Source of the DNA: Corylus avellana
Taxonomy: Eukaryota > Streptophyta > Magnoliopsida > Fagales > Betulaceae
Assembly: GCF_901000735.1 (NCBI RefSeq)
Contig: NC_081542.1
Location: forward strand, 18,243,093 to 18,307,092
Reading direction: 5' to 3'
Length of the DNA stretch: 64,000 nucleotides
Within the stretch, counting starts at the first letter, position 1, and each line of letters begins with the position of its first letter. Below the pieces are notes generated by a model, which saw only the letters and a list, made by a program, of their open reading frames with translations, did not search any database and was not told the DNA's origin. Positions 1 to 10,376 of this stretch are shown here, in pieces. A program made the position numbers and the translations under genes.

Positions 1-640
1 AAATGATCGAGTTTTAGCTTTGAAGATAAAATTGTACATGTTGAGTCAATAATTGATAATATTTTATTTGAGGTTCTGATAATGAAAGCAGTGAGGACTT
101 TTCATGCACATATATATCCAATTTCTTGACTGACCAAAAATAAATTCAAGAAAATAAAGGAGATGTAACATTTGCTACAAATGAATTCAATGAATCTACG
201 GGTTGCAAATTGCCAGTTAAATTCCACATGGGGCCCATGATGTCAATAATTTCCAAATTCCAAGTGATAATACTAAGAATAAATCCAAGAAATGTAGACC
301 ATGAGAAATAAAAACGACGTACCTAACTTATCTCATCAATACGGCCTAGACTTTTCTCTTCAAGTCCTCTTCATGCAAATTGCTTTTTGTTAAATTCCAC
401 GTGGACCACATGATGTGAATTTGTTTTGCATGTGATAATCAATAAAGCGTATGGAATTAATTTCTGGATATCCACTCTCTTGATTCAATCCCAATAAATC
501 TAAAAGAAAAATCAACTTTTGAAAAATAAAGAAGATGTAATTGCCGTTCACTTTCGGATTGAAAGTTCATCTCGCACAGACTCAAGGATTGGAGTCGTCC
601 ATACCCAAATTGCACGTAAGTTCCACATGTAACATAAGGG
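1..640. repeat. RLP-cluster spacer block, copy 1
   Basis: Non-coding, AT-rich. It is closely similar to 10565-11230 and more loosely to 12330-12975, 25210-25930, 47200-47840, 48640-49340 and 63560-64000. The block contains two or three versions of one motif: a 'caaattgc' stretch, then 'taaattccac', then a 'catgatgtcaat' type ending. A palindromic G-box core (CACGTGG) lies at 398-404. No ORF of interest was seen. It is inferred to be distal upstream sequence that travels with each RLP duplication. Confidence 0.7.
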
Positions 641-745
641 CCCTATGACTATAATGACACATAATTTGTCTGAGGCTGAGGGATGGGATTTTAATGTTGT
701 GGGTTTAATTAAAATTGCGACTTCTTAAATTTAAACCTTTTTTTT

Positions 746-849
746 GTGTCCCCAAGAGGTAGTTCAGTCGGTTAGGATCACGGCTAATGAAGCGAAGGTC
801 ACTAGTTCGAATTCCTCTCCCCCCTCTTGTGTGAACATGTCAAAAAAAA
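746..849 (+). mobile_element. tRNA-derived SINE with target-site duplication
   Basis: A polymerase III-type internal promoter is visible: an A-box-like 'tagttcagtcggttaggat' (about 760-778) and a B-box-like 'ggtcactagttcgaattcc' (about 797-815). An A-tail follows at 842-850. The element is flanked by an 18-bp direct repeat of 'aaatttaaacc' plus a T run (727-744 and 850-867). The paralogous spacer near 11275-11300 has the same flanking sequence without the element, an empty site. The exact family is not assigned. Confidence 0.8.
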
Positions 850-2203
850 AAATTTAAACCTTTTTTTGTTGGGAGCTTAAAATTTAAACTTATGAATAAA
901 GATATTTTGCTTAAATTGTATTAAATCTGAATAATAAGTCAATATATGCCGTATGTGTTCTAAAAATAAATGTGTATTTTAGAAAAAGAGATAAGAGAAA
1001 AGGTTGTGGATGCAATTCTTTCTACTCTTCTTTATGACTCTCTAAAGAGTCAATGCTAATTGGTTGGGAAAATTAAGAAACAGCTAATAATTCAATTAAA
1101 CCATTATGCACGGTACAGTTTTCCATCCAGATCCTTTAAGACACAAATTGGTCATAAATTATATATAGAATGAAATATATCTAAGTAAATCAAAATAACT
1201 CCCAAATTCCCTACTAAAATGTCACTCATTTTTCTGAAATTGTACCAAGTATATGTAATAAATCAATTTTACATGCATTGTGGAAAAAAAGATCGAATGT
1301 ATACTTGTAATTTTATGTGATGTTGTGGATTAAAAGGTCAAAATGTAGATACTTGTAATATTAGGTTGTGACTTTGTGACAATGAAAGCATGGAGTGGGA
1401 ACTTCCACATATCCACTTTCTTGAACGACTAAGAAAAAATCCATGAAATCCAAGAAAATAGACTAGGCAATGTGAAATGAAGAAGATGTACATGTGCTTT
1501 ATTAATTGGTCTGCCAAAGTTTACCTAAATGCAAAGACTCAATATCAAAGTCAATTAATGGTGTGACATGACAAAACGAGTGAGGACTTTCGACGTGCCT
1601 AATACTCGATCCCTTCACTGACTAAGACTAAATCCATACAAACATAGACCATGAAAAATAAAAACATTAATTGATCGGTCCACATTGGTTGTGGAAGTTT
1701 GTCTAATTGTCTTAATGCAAAGAATCCCCTCTTTGAGTCTCTGCTTATATAGAAATTGCGTAGTTGACCCTAAACACTGGCTTGACTAAAAAACTCTATA
1801 CGACAGATAAGAATCTACCTATAACACACAAATATATATTAATTATAATTCCTCCCACTAAAATAACCTTTGTGGGGTTAAATTTTAATAAGGTGAAATC
1901 TTTAAAATGAGTTCAATAAAAAACACCAACTCAAAAATTAAACCAATTTGCAACTGAATAATGTTAGAAGGAAGACTTTTGTTAAATTAAAGATTCACTA
2001 ATAATAATAAAAAAAAATCAATAATGATACATGAGCTCGAATGGACCGGTCATGTCCCGCCTCATGCATGATGAGATTATGCTTCCTTTTGTCTTTTATT
2101 TACAATTTTTTTTATTATAATACGAGATTATGCTAAAGGCTTATATATAAATAATATATCAAAACGATGCCATTTTGGTGTTATATAGCAAGATCAGCTG
2201 AGA

Positions 2204-2461
2204 CTAATCTCCGAACAATATCTCTTCCAACATCAGATATCTATAAATGAAGTCCATCCTCGTCCTGCTAAGCGATAGTAACTGAAAGTCTGAAATAGAG
2301 AACTGGAGACATTTTGAGTTCATGTAGGAATGAAATTTAAAGAGTATATATGCTTCATGAAAGACATGGCCGGAGAGAGTACGTGCTTCAAGTCTGATCC
2401 GTGGATGACTTGGTAACAAGTCATATGGCATGATATATTGTCGATGTGGTACTCTTAACAT
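2204..2461 (-). CDS. Unidentified 85-codon ORF (doubtful)
   Basis: An open frame of 85 codons from ATG, ending ...EEILFGD. I do not recognise the product. There is no signal peptide, membrane segment or repeat. It is preserved without stops in the duplicate at 21574-21831, but that duplicate is nearly identical throughout, so this says little about selection. It could be an exon fragment of a decayed gene or chance. No splice partners or promoter were identified. Confidence 0.2.
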   Translation of the reverse strand: MLRVPHRQYIMPYDLLPSHPRIRLEARTLSGHVFHEAYILFKFHSYMNSKCLQFSISDFQLLSLSRTRMDFIYRYLMLEEILFGD

Positions 2462-2637
2462 CTTGAGAAGCAGTTAGATAACTAAAGCCAGTTAAAAGTT
2501 TCTAAATGGAGAGACTAATTAGAGAAGCAGAATGTGAAGAAGTGGATACTGTATTTTTAGTTAACTTGAAAATCAGTTGTTCTTAATTTTTTGACATTGT
2601 ATTATTGGGGACCTTTGTCATGTAGGTCAACGACTAA

Positions 2638-2972
2638 GTGTCCGTTTGACATTGCGGTTTCAATAGGTGCATTTTTAAAAATTGCGTTTGTGAAATTGCT
2701 ACTTTTTAAAATCGCAAAAGCGTTTGGTAAAACATGTTAAAAAGTATTTATTTTTTTATTTTTATCAAATATTTGTTATGCAAAATTGTGATTTTGATTT
2801 AAATTCATGCTTTTTTAAATAAACACCCCTTAGTCTGCTTTTAGAAATCGCAATTTTTTTTTCCTATTTTATATTAAGTGCTTTTTAAATCGCAATGCCA
2901 AACGTTTACGTTTTGTGATTTTTTTTTAAAAACGCAAATTATTCTTACGAAATCGCAATTCTAAATGCACCC
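2638..2972. mobile_element. MITE, Tourist/PIF-Harbinger-like, 335 bp
   Basis: Imperfect terminal inverted repeats: the left end reads 'gtgtccgtttgacattgcgg' (in the duplicate 'gggtccgtttgagattgcgg'). The right end, reverse-complemented, reads 'gggtgcatttagaattgcga'. A TAA trinucleotide flanks both sides (2635-2637, 2973-2975), the target duplication usual for PIF/Harbinger. The interior is AT-rich and non-coding. Its duplicate is 22008-22343. Confidence 0.65.
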
Positions 2973-3871
2973 TAATTAGATATGGAAGGTAAATTATTAT
3001 TAATTTTTTTTTATACACAGGAAAGTTAGAAAGAGAAAGCTTACATGCATTGCCAGAGATGAATAAGAGAGATGCTTAGAAGCGGGATCCACTAATGTCC
3101 CTCTACCAAATAAATGATTCCTAGAAGAAGATTCATAGTGCTTAGGAACCCATTCGGCTACTTGACCGATGTGGGATTAATCACATTTTTCTTTTCTTTT
3201 CACAACATCGACTGAGAAAGTAGAAAATGAGAAAAACGACACTAAAATAAAAAAAGAGAGGTTCAAAAGCGAGACCCACTAATGTCTAGAGGGTAACTTT
3301 ACTTGAGTCATTTGATAAAAACATGCATTATTGAGCAATTCTTGCTGATTGAATTGCTCTCATTGTTAGTGCCATCTCATTTTCCAACTCAAAAGGAGGA
3401 GCAACTTTAGGCTTAGCAATTAGGAGCGGACGCCTGTACCTGAATCATTCAAGGCCTGTCTTGCTGCAAAGTAAGACAATTGGATCTTAGTACTAAAAGA
3501 TCTCCTTTTTTCTCTTTTCTTTTTTTTTTTTTTTTTAAAGCCGAAATAAAAGAAAAATGTTACGCATACTCTCAACTATTCATTGTTTTTTTTGAAAAAC
3601 TCACGACTTATTAGATATGTGATTAGTACAGTGTCACAATTAATTAATTGGCCGAACAGAGTTCTCCTCCTAATAAAAAAAAAGACGTGTATTAATAATG
3701 GTATTAGTCTATTGTAGTGGCAAATTGTTGAGTTAGCGAAAGCTGTTATGGTTGAGTAATTTTTTTTTTTTTTTTGGTTTAGTAACTTAAAAATCTAAGA
3801 AAAAGAGTATATATAGTGCTGATCAGCGCCTTCCGTTCATAAATCATATTAAATTATATATATATATATAT

Positions 3872-3971
3872 NNNNNNNNNNNNNNNNNNNNNNNNNNNNN
3901 NNNNNNNNNNNNNNNNNNNNNNNNNNNNNNNNNNNNNNNNNNNNNNNNNNNNNNNNNNNNNNNNNNNNNNN
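3872..3971. other. Assembly gap, 100 N
   Basis: A run of exactly 100 N, probably a gap of unknown size. Sequence resumes with a stretch that also occurs at 43148 onward, in the 3' spacer of RLP F. Confidence 0.95.
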
Positions 3972-4503
3972 GTGATCATTGTAGCTCCCAATCCTATAGA
4001 CTTGCTTTGCTCTATTTCTATTAAAAATTAGAGCAAAAGTCAATTAAAAAGATGCTTTTTTACTATAGAAGAATCATTTGAATGATTGAAAAAGAAGGAA
4101 ATGAAACATTTTTTTACAACTGAAGCTTTAAAGTTCATGCATTCGCAGATTTCATTTCGATGTTTGAAAGACAATATTTGCTTCGGTAACGTAATATTAA
4201 GAATGACGTTTAAAATTGTAAATTAAGGCACTGTTTTGTCTTTAGCCAACCGTTGGCTCACCATTTTATTGCAGCACCATTAAATAGAGAATGAAAATAT
4301 AATAGTAAGGGATGAGAAATGGATTTTGGAAAATGCGATGCAATAAAAGAAATAATGCCTTGCACAATTGTAAAAATTATTCATATATATGACTTTGACA
4401 AGTGAAGATTTGAAGCATCTTGGATCATACATTATTACAACAACCTAAAAAACTTACAATACATAAATTATACATATTAAGAAAAGCTCCTAAGCCCACA
4501 GCT
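3972..4503. repeat. RLP 3' flanking spacer of gene A
   Basis: Non-coding, AT-rich. It is homologous to 43148-43680 (3' of RLP F), to about 54480-55000 (3' of RLP H) and to about 19180-19450. It contains the downstream sequence of the minus-strand RLP A and presumably its 3' UTR and poly(A) site, which I could not define. Confidence 0.6.
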
Positions 4504-7500
4504 TCAATTTCTCTCCGACTCCTTCCTTAGTAAGCATACAATTTTGACCATAACGAACACAACAATCTTGTCTTTCAAATTATCAAAGCTGCGAAAGTAA
4601 GCTTGTCTCCATGATGTTTTGATAATCAGTGTGCTACAAACTCCCCAAAATCCAACAATAAACCCAGCCATCATGCTAACGTAGAATGAGAATGAATTAA
4701 TGCCAGCACTTCCATTTTCGTTGGCTACTCTGTTACCACCATTTGGTGGTACCATATGTTTAGTTTCATCTTCTAAACACTTGGTTGAAAGAGGAAGCCC
4801 ACAGAGTAAAGAGTTACCTTCGTAGATAGAAGCGTCATTAAGTGTTTGAAGTTGATCCCCATTTGGAATTTTACCAGACAAGTTGTTGAATGACAAATTC
4901 AAGCGACTTAAGAAATTCAACGAAGACAAACTTTGAGGGATAGGGCCATAAAGCTCATTCATCGAGAGATCAAGTGATTGTAACATTTGTAAATTCCCAA
5001 TTTTATTAGGAATTCTTCCAATGAGATGATTCATTGATAAATTCATGATGACCAATTCTGATATGCTTGTTATATTATCAGGTATTTCTCCTGATAAATT
5101 GTTACTCGAAAGGTCTATAGAATATACAAGATTAAAAAAAGTTTGACCATATCCATATTCTATTCCTTTAGAAACCAACAACATTTCGTAATCATAGTCC
5201 ACGTAGTAACCTTCATGCTCATTACTACGCAAGCTTCCTAAACATTTAGGGATTACTCCTGAAAAATCATTGTGTGCAAGGTCCAGGATTTGAAGATGTG
5301 AAAGAAGGCAGAGTTGTTGAGGTATGTCCCCCTGAAAAAAGTTGGACCTTAGTCTTAACCTCAATAAATGTGGTAGACTTTCTCCTAACCATGTTGGAAG
5401 TTTTCCGAAGAATTTGTTTCTTCCAAGATCAAGGCTTTGCAAGTTGCTATAGTTTCTAAAGAAAGAAGGAAACTCTCCATCAAGATGATTTTGGCTTAAT
5501 GATAATACCTCCAGTGATCTCAAATATTGCATTGAACTTGGAACATTGCCGGATATATTGTTCTCTGCTAAGTCCAATATTAATAACCGTTGTAAATCCT
5601 TCCAAAGAAGAGGGGGGAGTTTCCCAGACACAGAATTATTTCTCAAAATAAGAAAGCTTAAGTTCTTTAGCATTCCAAAAGAATGGGGAATTCTGCCAGT
5701 AATTGAATTTGAAGAGAGGTCCAACCAGTCCAAATTGGGCAATAACTGACCTATGTTTTTTGGAATAGGTCCAGAAAACATATTATTATCGAGATGTATG
5801 TGACGTAAATTACTATGAAAAAGTGGAAGTGGACCCTCTAAGTTGTTGAAACTCAAATCAATATAATATGCCGAAGGTTGAAATTCAAAGTACGGTACCT
5901 GGCCCCGTAGTTTATTATTGGATAGACTCCAAAAAGTGATATTTGGGCAAGACTTCCAAAGGCCATGTGGAATGGTGTCTGAAATGCCAGCATTCTCGAG
6001 CAAAAGAAGATTGAGTTCATTTTGGGTTGTAAGCCAAGTTGGAAAGGTTGGGCCGATCCGCACGTATCGTAATTGAAGGTCTATTAGCTTAAAAGGAGGA
6101 ACCCAGTCCTGTTTGGCATTTAAAACCAACTTCCAATTTGCAGAAGATTCCATATACAACGAAAGAGATTTTAACCGGGTGAGATTTAGAAAATGAGCTT
6201 CAGTTAGGACACCTTCCCAAGAATTCTTACCTCCTTCCCAAGAATTCTCACCGCCAAGCTTCAATGAAACAAGCATTGACAGTTTCCCAATGCTTTCTGG
6301 AATGGTTCCGCTCATTTGATTATCAGCAAGATTCAATGAAACAAGCATTGACAGTTTCCCAATGCTTTCTGGAATGGTTCCGCTCATTTGATTATCAGCA
6401 AGATTCAATGAAACAAGCATTGACAGTTTCCCAATGCTTTCTGGAATGGTTCCGCTCATTTGATTATGAGCAAGATTCAATGAAACAAGCATTGACAGTT
6501 TCCCAATGCTTTCTGGAATGGTTCCGCTCATTTGATTATCAGCAAGATTCAATGAAACAAGCATTGACAGTTTCCCAATGCTTTCTGGAATGGTTCCGCT
6601 CATTTGATTATCAGCAAGATTCAATGAAACAAGCATTGACAGTTTCCCAATGCTTTCTGGAATGGTTCCGCTCATTTGATTATGAGCAAGATTCAATGAA
6701 ACAAGCATTGACAGTTTCCCAATGCTTTCTGGAATGGTTCCGCTCATTTGATTATCATTAAGATTCAATGAAACAAGCATTGACAGTTTCCCAATGCTTT
6801 CTGGAATGGTTCCGTTCAATTGATTAAAAGAGAGGTCAATTTCTTGCATTGACGGTAAGTTCCCATCTTCAGAGCTACTGTTGGAACATTGAGACAAGCC
6901 ATCCACAAACTCAGTTATCCCCCCATTTATATTGTTCCCCCTCAGCTGTAATGCTTGCAAATTGCAAAGGTTGGCAAATGAATTCGGAATCTTTCCAATT
7001 AAATTGTTGCCACCTAAATTCAAGTCACGCAAATTGGTTAGATGTCCCAGGCCAACCGGAATAGCACCTCTAAGCAAACTGGACTCAAGTTTGATTGTTG
7101 AAAGCCCACTCACATTTGACAACCAGTGAGGTATGAAGGAGTTAAAATGGTTGTAAGAGAGATCAAAGACTGAAAGTAGTGTAAAATTGATGGAGGAAAC
7201 AGAGTGAGGAAGACTAACAAGTCCACAACCAGCTAGGTGTAACTCCCGTAAGGAAGGAAGCACATTAATCGCATGAAGCCAATGCGGTACTTTCTCAAGA
7301 TTTACATAATCCATTCCAAGGTACTTAAGAGAAGGAAAACCAACAAGCCATTCTAGACTTTCAACCTGATTTGAAAGATAAAAGTATGAACTGAGGTCTA
7401 GATATTGGAGCCTCGAAAGGTTCCCAAGATGGGGAGGAATAACTCCAGAAAACATTGAGAAAGAGAGATTGAAATACCTCAAATTCTCAAGGGAACCCAA

Positions 7501-7965
7501 AAACTTTGGAATATTGGTTCCATTAAAATTATTCAAGCTGAGATCAAAATAACTCAAATGCTTTAGATCGAGTAAAGAAGAACTTATCTTACCCCCCAGA
7601 CACGACTTGTTATATTGATCAAAACCATCAAACCACGATGGGTTCCTGAGGTCAAGCTTGACGACATTTCCTGTGTTGTTATCACATCCAACGCCTAGCC
7701 AGTTGCAGCAATCCTCACCAACCCAAGAAGAGAGACGACCCGATGGATCTGTGAGATTGTATTTAAAGCTAAGAAGTGCTTTCCTCTCCACCTCTGAGCA
7801 TTTGAAAATAGGGCTTTTGGTACATGAAACGGGTTTAATAAGTTGTAGGTACGATGAAGTTCCAAGCAGAGAGATGAAAAAAATGAGGATGAGATGATGA
7901 AGAGTGGACATAAAGATATGGCTGCTAATAACCATTCTGCCAGGGCAATAGTTAGACATGATCAT
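4504..7965 (-). CDS. LRR receptor-like protein (EIX-like RLP) with expanded LRR array: gene A
   Basis: A single-exon ORF of 1153 residues. In order it shows an N-terminal hydrophobic signal (about residues 18-45), a cysteine-paired LRRNT ('[12 protein letters not shown]' then '[17 protein letters not shown]') and many plant-type LRRs (LxxLxLxxNxLxGxIP). A non-LRR island ('[15 protein letters not shown]') precedes the last four LRRs, followed by a cysteine cap ('CGLPLSTKC'), a transmembrane helix at about 1093-1115 with a GxxxG (GFIVG), and a 38-residue basic tail. There is no kinase domain. RLPs of this class sense apoplastic ligands with SOBIR1/BAK1-type kinases (family knowledge). Residues about 377-568 are eight near-identical 24-residue LRRs; without the seven extra units it would be about 985 residues, close to gene H. 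A 7-residue NSWEGG-type duplication follows the array. The Met at residue 11 (codon at 7933-7935) aligns with the start of gene H and may be the true start. Confidence 0.9.
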   Translation of the reverse strand: MIMSNYCPGRMVISSHIFMSTLHHLILIFFISLLGTSSYLQLIKPVSCTKSPIFKCSEVERKALLSFKYNLTDPSGRLSSWVGEDCCNWLGVGCDNNTGNVVKLDLRNPSWFDGFDQYNKSCLGGKISSSLLDLKHLSYFDLSLNNFNGTNIPKFLGSLENLRYFNLSFSMFSGVIPPHLGNLSRLQYLDLSSYFYLSNQVESLEWLVGFPSLKYLGMDYVNLEKVPHWLHAINVLPSLRELHLAGCGLVSLPHSVSSINFTLLSVFDLSYNHFNSFIPHWLSNVSGLSTIKLESSLLRGAIPVGLGHLTNLRDLNLGGNNLIGKIPNSFANLCNLQALQLRGNNINGGITEFVDGLSQCSNSSSEDGNLPSMQEIDLSFNQLNGTIPESIGKLSMLVSLNLNDNQMSGTIPESIGKLSMLVSLNLAHNQMSGTIPESIGKLSMLVSLNLADNQMSGTIPESIGKLSMLVSLNLADNQMSGTIPESIGKLSMLVSLNLAHNQMSGTIPESIGKLSMLVSLNLADNQMSGTIPESIGKLSMLVSLNLADNQMSGTIPESIGKLSMLVSLKLGGENSWEGGKNSWEGVLTEAHFLNLTRLKSLSLYMESSANWKLVLNAKQDWVPPFKLIDLQLRYVRIGPTFPTWLTTQNELNLLLLENAGISDTIPHGLWKSCPNITFWSLSNNKLRGQVPYFEFQPSAYYIDLSFNNLEGPLPLFHSNLRHIHLDNNMFSGPIPKNIGQLLPNLDWLDLSSNSITGRIPHSFGMLKNLSFLILRNNSVSGKLPPLLWKDLQRLLILDLAENNISGNVPSSMQYLRSLEVLSLSQNHLDGEFPSFFRNYSNLQSLDLGRNKFFGKLPTWLGESLPHLLRLRLRSNFFQGDIPQQLCLLSHLQILDLAHNDFSGVIPKCLGSLRSNEHEGYYVDYDYEMLLVSKGIEYGYGQTFFNLVYSIDLSSNNLSGEIPDNITSISELVIMNLSMNHLIGRIPNKIGNLQMLQSLDLSMNELYGPIPQSLSSLNFLSRLNLSFNNLSGKIPNGDQLQTLNDASIYEGNSLLCGLPLSTKCLEDETKHMVPPNGGNRVANENGSAGINSFSFYVSMMAGFIVGFWGVCSTLIIKTSWRQAYFRSFDNLKDKIVVFVMVKIVCLLRKESERN
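6261..6836 (-). repeat. Eight 72-bp tandem units (24-residue LRR) inside RLP A
   Basis: Units begin at 6261, 6333, 6405, 6477, 6549, 6621, 6693 and 6765, exactly 72 bp apart and in frame. Each encodes one LRR containing [17 protein letters not shown] see essentially no differences between units except at one codon near the unit edge. On the + strand it reads cag, cag, gag, cag, cag, gag and then cat; this gives Asp, Asp, His steps in the protein and a 216-bp trimer period. The unit nearest the N-terminus differs at its edge (QLN instead of QMS). Genes D, F and H have one unit here. Confidence 0.95.
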
Positions 7966-8004
7966 CTAAATGCTTGTGAGGCCTAGACATGCATGGGGTT
8001 CATG

Positions 8005-8012
8005 TATTTATA
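8005..8012 (-). promoter_or_regulatory. Candidate TATA box of RLP A
   Basis: On the minus strand this reads TATAAATA, about 40 bp upstream of the first ATG of the ORF and about 70 bp upstream of the Met-11 codon. A start about 30 bp downstream would leave a very short leader for the first ATG, which favours Met-11. The same box is kept at 46733-46740 upstream of RLP F. Confidence 0.5.
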
Positions 8013-8626
8013 GTTTGAAGAATTCTAGGCGCTTCTCTTTACACGTGGCACAAATATATGCTGTAGTTTTTTTTTTTTTTTTTATTTTTTATTTTTTTTT
8101 TTTTTATTTAGAGTTAAATGACAACGTGTAATATAAGGAGACTCTGAGTCGGTTATACCTATCAGACCACTCTTTATCTATAGATTTTCACTCAAGGTTT
8201 TGGACTATAATCCTTTTAAACGACTATATATGCACGATAGACACAAATTGGTCTATCATCTCTAATTACAAAAATAAATTGTATAATAAAATGAAGTTAT
8301 ATCTGCGTATGCGTATCCACGCTCTAGTTGCATTCACAATAAATCCAAAAGAAAAATCTACTTTGGGAAATAAAGAAGATATAATTGCTGTCCACTTTGG
8401 GATTGAAAGTTTATCTCAATGCAAAGACTTCACACTTGGAGTCGTTTACACGCAAATTACATGTAAGTTTCATACAGATAAAATTTTTCACCAGACTGCA
8501 AGTAAGAGTCCTATAATAACTATTATTTGGAATCATTTTCTTACTTACCTCCATATATTTAAAGTTTCGTTATCAATTTGTCCCATCATTTTCTTACTTA
8601 TCTCATCGTCTGGATTCTCAAATATT
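8013..8626. repeat. 5' spacer of RLP A
   Basis: Non-coding. It matches 46741-47000 and then 47690-48000 of the RLP F 5' region with indels. It includes poly-T tracts near 8070-8105. No gene is seen. The right edge runs into the 20-N gap. Confidence 0.6.
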
Positions 8627-8646
8627 NNNNNNNNNNNNNNNNNNNN
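8627..8646. other. Assembly gap, 20 N
   Basis: A run of 20 N that removes the left terminus of the Mutator-like element that follows. Confidence 0.95.
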
Positions 8647-9313
8647 CCCCCAAAGTACCAAAACATTGTCAATGTCCCCCCCAAGACTAGCCATAGGACA
8701 AAAATGCCCCTATAGATTTCTCAATAAGACAAAAATACCCCTATAAAGTCAAAAAAAAAAATTGATTTTTTAAAAAACAAAAAATTTTAATTGAAAGATA
8801 ATATTTAAAAAAAAAAACATTTTTTTTTTAACAAAATTTTTTATTTTATTTTTAAACGGAAATTTTTATTCTTAAAAAAAAAAAACTAATTTTTTTATTT
8901 AGTTTTAAAAAACAAAAAATTTCATTTTATTAAACGAAAATTTTATTTTTTTAAACGTAAATTTTTATTTAAATAAAATTATAAAACAAAAATAAAAAAT
9001 AAAAAAACGAAAATTTTCAATTTTTATATAAAAAAAAAATCGAAATTTATTTAATTTTTTTCTTATAAAATTGATTTAAAAATAAAATAAAAATTGGCCA
9101 ACGTTTGGATTTTTTTTTTTTTTTGTTAGTTTTAGGTTTTTTCTAGAAGTTTTAGTTTTTTTTTTTTTAAAAAAAATTTACTAAGGGTAATTTCGTCATT
9201 GGGGGGAACATTGACAATTTTTGGTAGTTTGGGGGGGACATTGTCACAATTGAAAGTTTGGGAGGGACATTATTAATTGAGTGATAATTTGAGGGGGTTA
9301 TGTGGACTTTCCC
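8647..9313. mobile_element. Mutator-like non-autonomous element, left end lost in gap
   Basis: An AT-rich element with long G/C-strand-biased terminal repeats (C-rich at the left, G-rich at the right), homologous to the complete copy at 23248-23877. The right end is '...gtggactttccc'. The 9 bp after it (attctttta, 9315-9323) equal the 9 bp to the left of the complete copy (23239-23247), which fixes the target duplication as 9 bp, as in Mutator-like elements. The interior is poly-A/poly-T rich, with no transposase. Confidence 0.7.
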
Positions 9314-9560
9314 CATTCTTTTATATTAACCAATAGTTATTATTTATTTATTCTAATAACCTTATTGCCTGGGAGTCTGGGACAGTAATAAGAACCTTGT
9401 GGCCTAATGAAACTTCTTTTTCTTTTGAAGGTAAAGTCTCAGGAATTGGTTGACACTTGCTTAGAGGAAATATATTGAGATTAAGAAGTAATATATCCTT
9501 TGTCAAAGTAACAAAAAATATTAGAAAATTGAGAAATAGTTAAGCGTAAAAACACCTAAT

Positions 9561-10200
9561 GGATTAGCAACATGGGCCAGCCAAAAATTCTTCAGTCATC
9601 TGTGAGCGTCCAAGAAAAATAAAAGAACAAAATCATGAGCTCCGGTTGTCGTCAAACATTGTTGGAACGCGAATAAGGGTATTCTTTCGGGAGCAGCAGG
9701 GGCATAAATTTCGAGTGCTTCATTATTTTGTTATTTAATTAAGACACCTGGTCCGTAAGTTGTAATGGCCAGGTCAACAAGAAGTAGGAACTGCATCCAT
9801 ACGAATAGGGTGACAAGAATAGTAGCCAAACAAATGGCTGGAATGAAATTCCATAAATCTTCATATAACATAAGTAACAGAGTAGCACAAAATGCAATCA
9901 CCATGGTTGCAATGGGTTAGCAACATGAGCTAGCTGAAAATTCTTCAGTCATATGTGACCATCCAAGAAAAAGAAAGGAACAAAATCACGAGCTCCGATT
10001 GTTCGTCAAACATTAAAGGAACCCCAATAAGGGTATTCTTTCGGGAGTAGGGGGGGCAAAAATTTTGAACGTTTCGTTATTTTCTTATCTAAGACACCTG
10101 GTCCATAAGTTGTAATGGCCAGGTCAACAAGAAATGGGAACTGCATCCATATGAAGAGGGTAACATGAATACTAGCCAAACAAATGGCTGGAATTAAAAT
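9561..10200. repeat. Tandem duplication, about 352-bp unit
   Basis: Two diverged direct copies, starting at 9561 ('ggattagcaacatggg') and 9913 ('gggttagcaacatgag'). Similarity continues through 'ctggtccgtaagttgtaatggccaggtc' type sequence in both. The pair is present again at about 24131-24780. The minus strand of each unit has a coding look (see the ORF at 9731-9904). Confidence 0.7.
9731..9904 (-). CDS. 57-residue hydrophobic ORF of unknown identity, possible exon relic
   Basis: An ATG-to-TAA frame of 57 codons with a long hydrophobic stretch ('FIPAICLATILVTLFVW', then 'FLLLVDLAITTYGPG'), reading like one or two membrane spans of a real protein. The same frame stays open in the copy at 24299-24472 despite several replacements. 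The downstream tandem unit (about 10080-10200) keeps a related frame (WMQFPFLVDLAITTYGPGVL). I do not recognise the family. It may be a last exon captured from a membrane-protein gene; expression is unknown. Confidence 0.3.
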   Translation of the reverse strand: MVIAFCATLLLMLYEDLWNFIPAICLATILVTLFVWMQFLLLVDLAITTYGPGVLIK

Positions 10201-10376
10201 ACATGAATACTAGCTATTCCTCTCATTTTTTAGAGGAATAATTATTTCTGTGTGTATGAGATTAATCATTTCCATGAGAATAATTATACCAATATCAAAC
10301 AAAAGAATTACTATTCCATAGGAATAGTCATTCCATTTCAGGAGTCTATTTCGCAAACCAAACGGACCCTTAGTGA

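Larger units (their letters stand above)
716..3765. repeat. Segmental duplication SD1, copy a
   Basis: This stretch matches 20082-23120 almost base for base (rare substitutions and homopolymer length changes), including a SINE, a MITE and an 85-codon ORF. The match starts exactly at the end of the N gap at 20081, so its true left boundary is hidden. It ends near the 'gctgttatggt' stretch, where the copies part. Such high identity means a very recent duplication or two haplotypes of one locus kept in the scaffold. 3000-3850 between the MITE and the gap holds no gene I recognise. Confidence 0.85.

Noticed and set aside
746..849. Functional tRNA gene
   Set aside because: A- and B-box-like motifs are present, but there is no convincing acceptor or anticodon stem, and the A-tail plus target duplication point to a SINE.
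3849..4043. ORF containing a run of X
   Set aside because: It is produced by reading through the N gap; the same holds for ORFs at 8279-8746, 19885-20094 and 31114-31338.
6264..6761. 165-codon plus-strand ORF of seven 24-residue repeats ([20 protein letters not shown])
   Set aside because: It is the antisense of the LRR array in gene A; because the unit is 72 bp, any frame open in one unit stays open in all.
5274..7897. Several plus-strand ORFs of 61-79 codons opposite RLP A, and similar ones opposite E, F and H
   Set aside because: They overlap clear RLP coding sequence on the other strand and have no features of their own.
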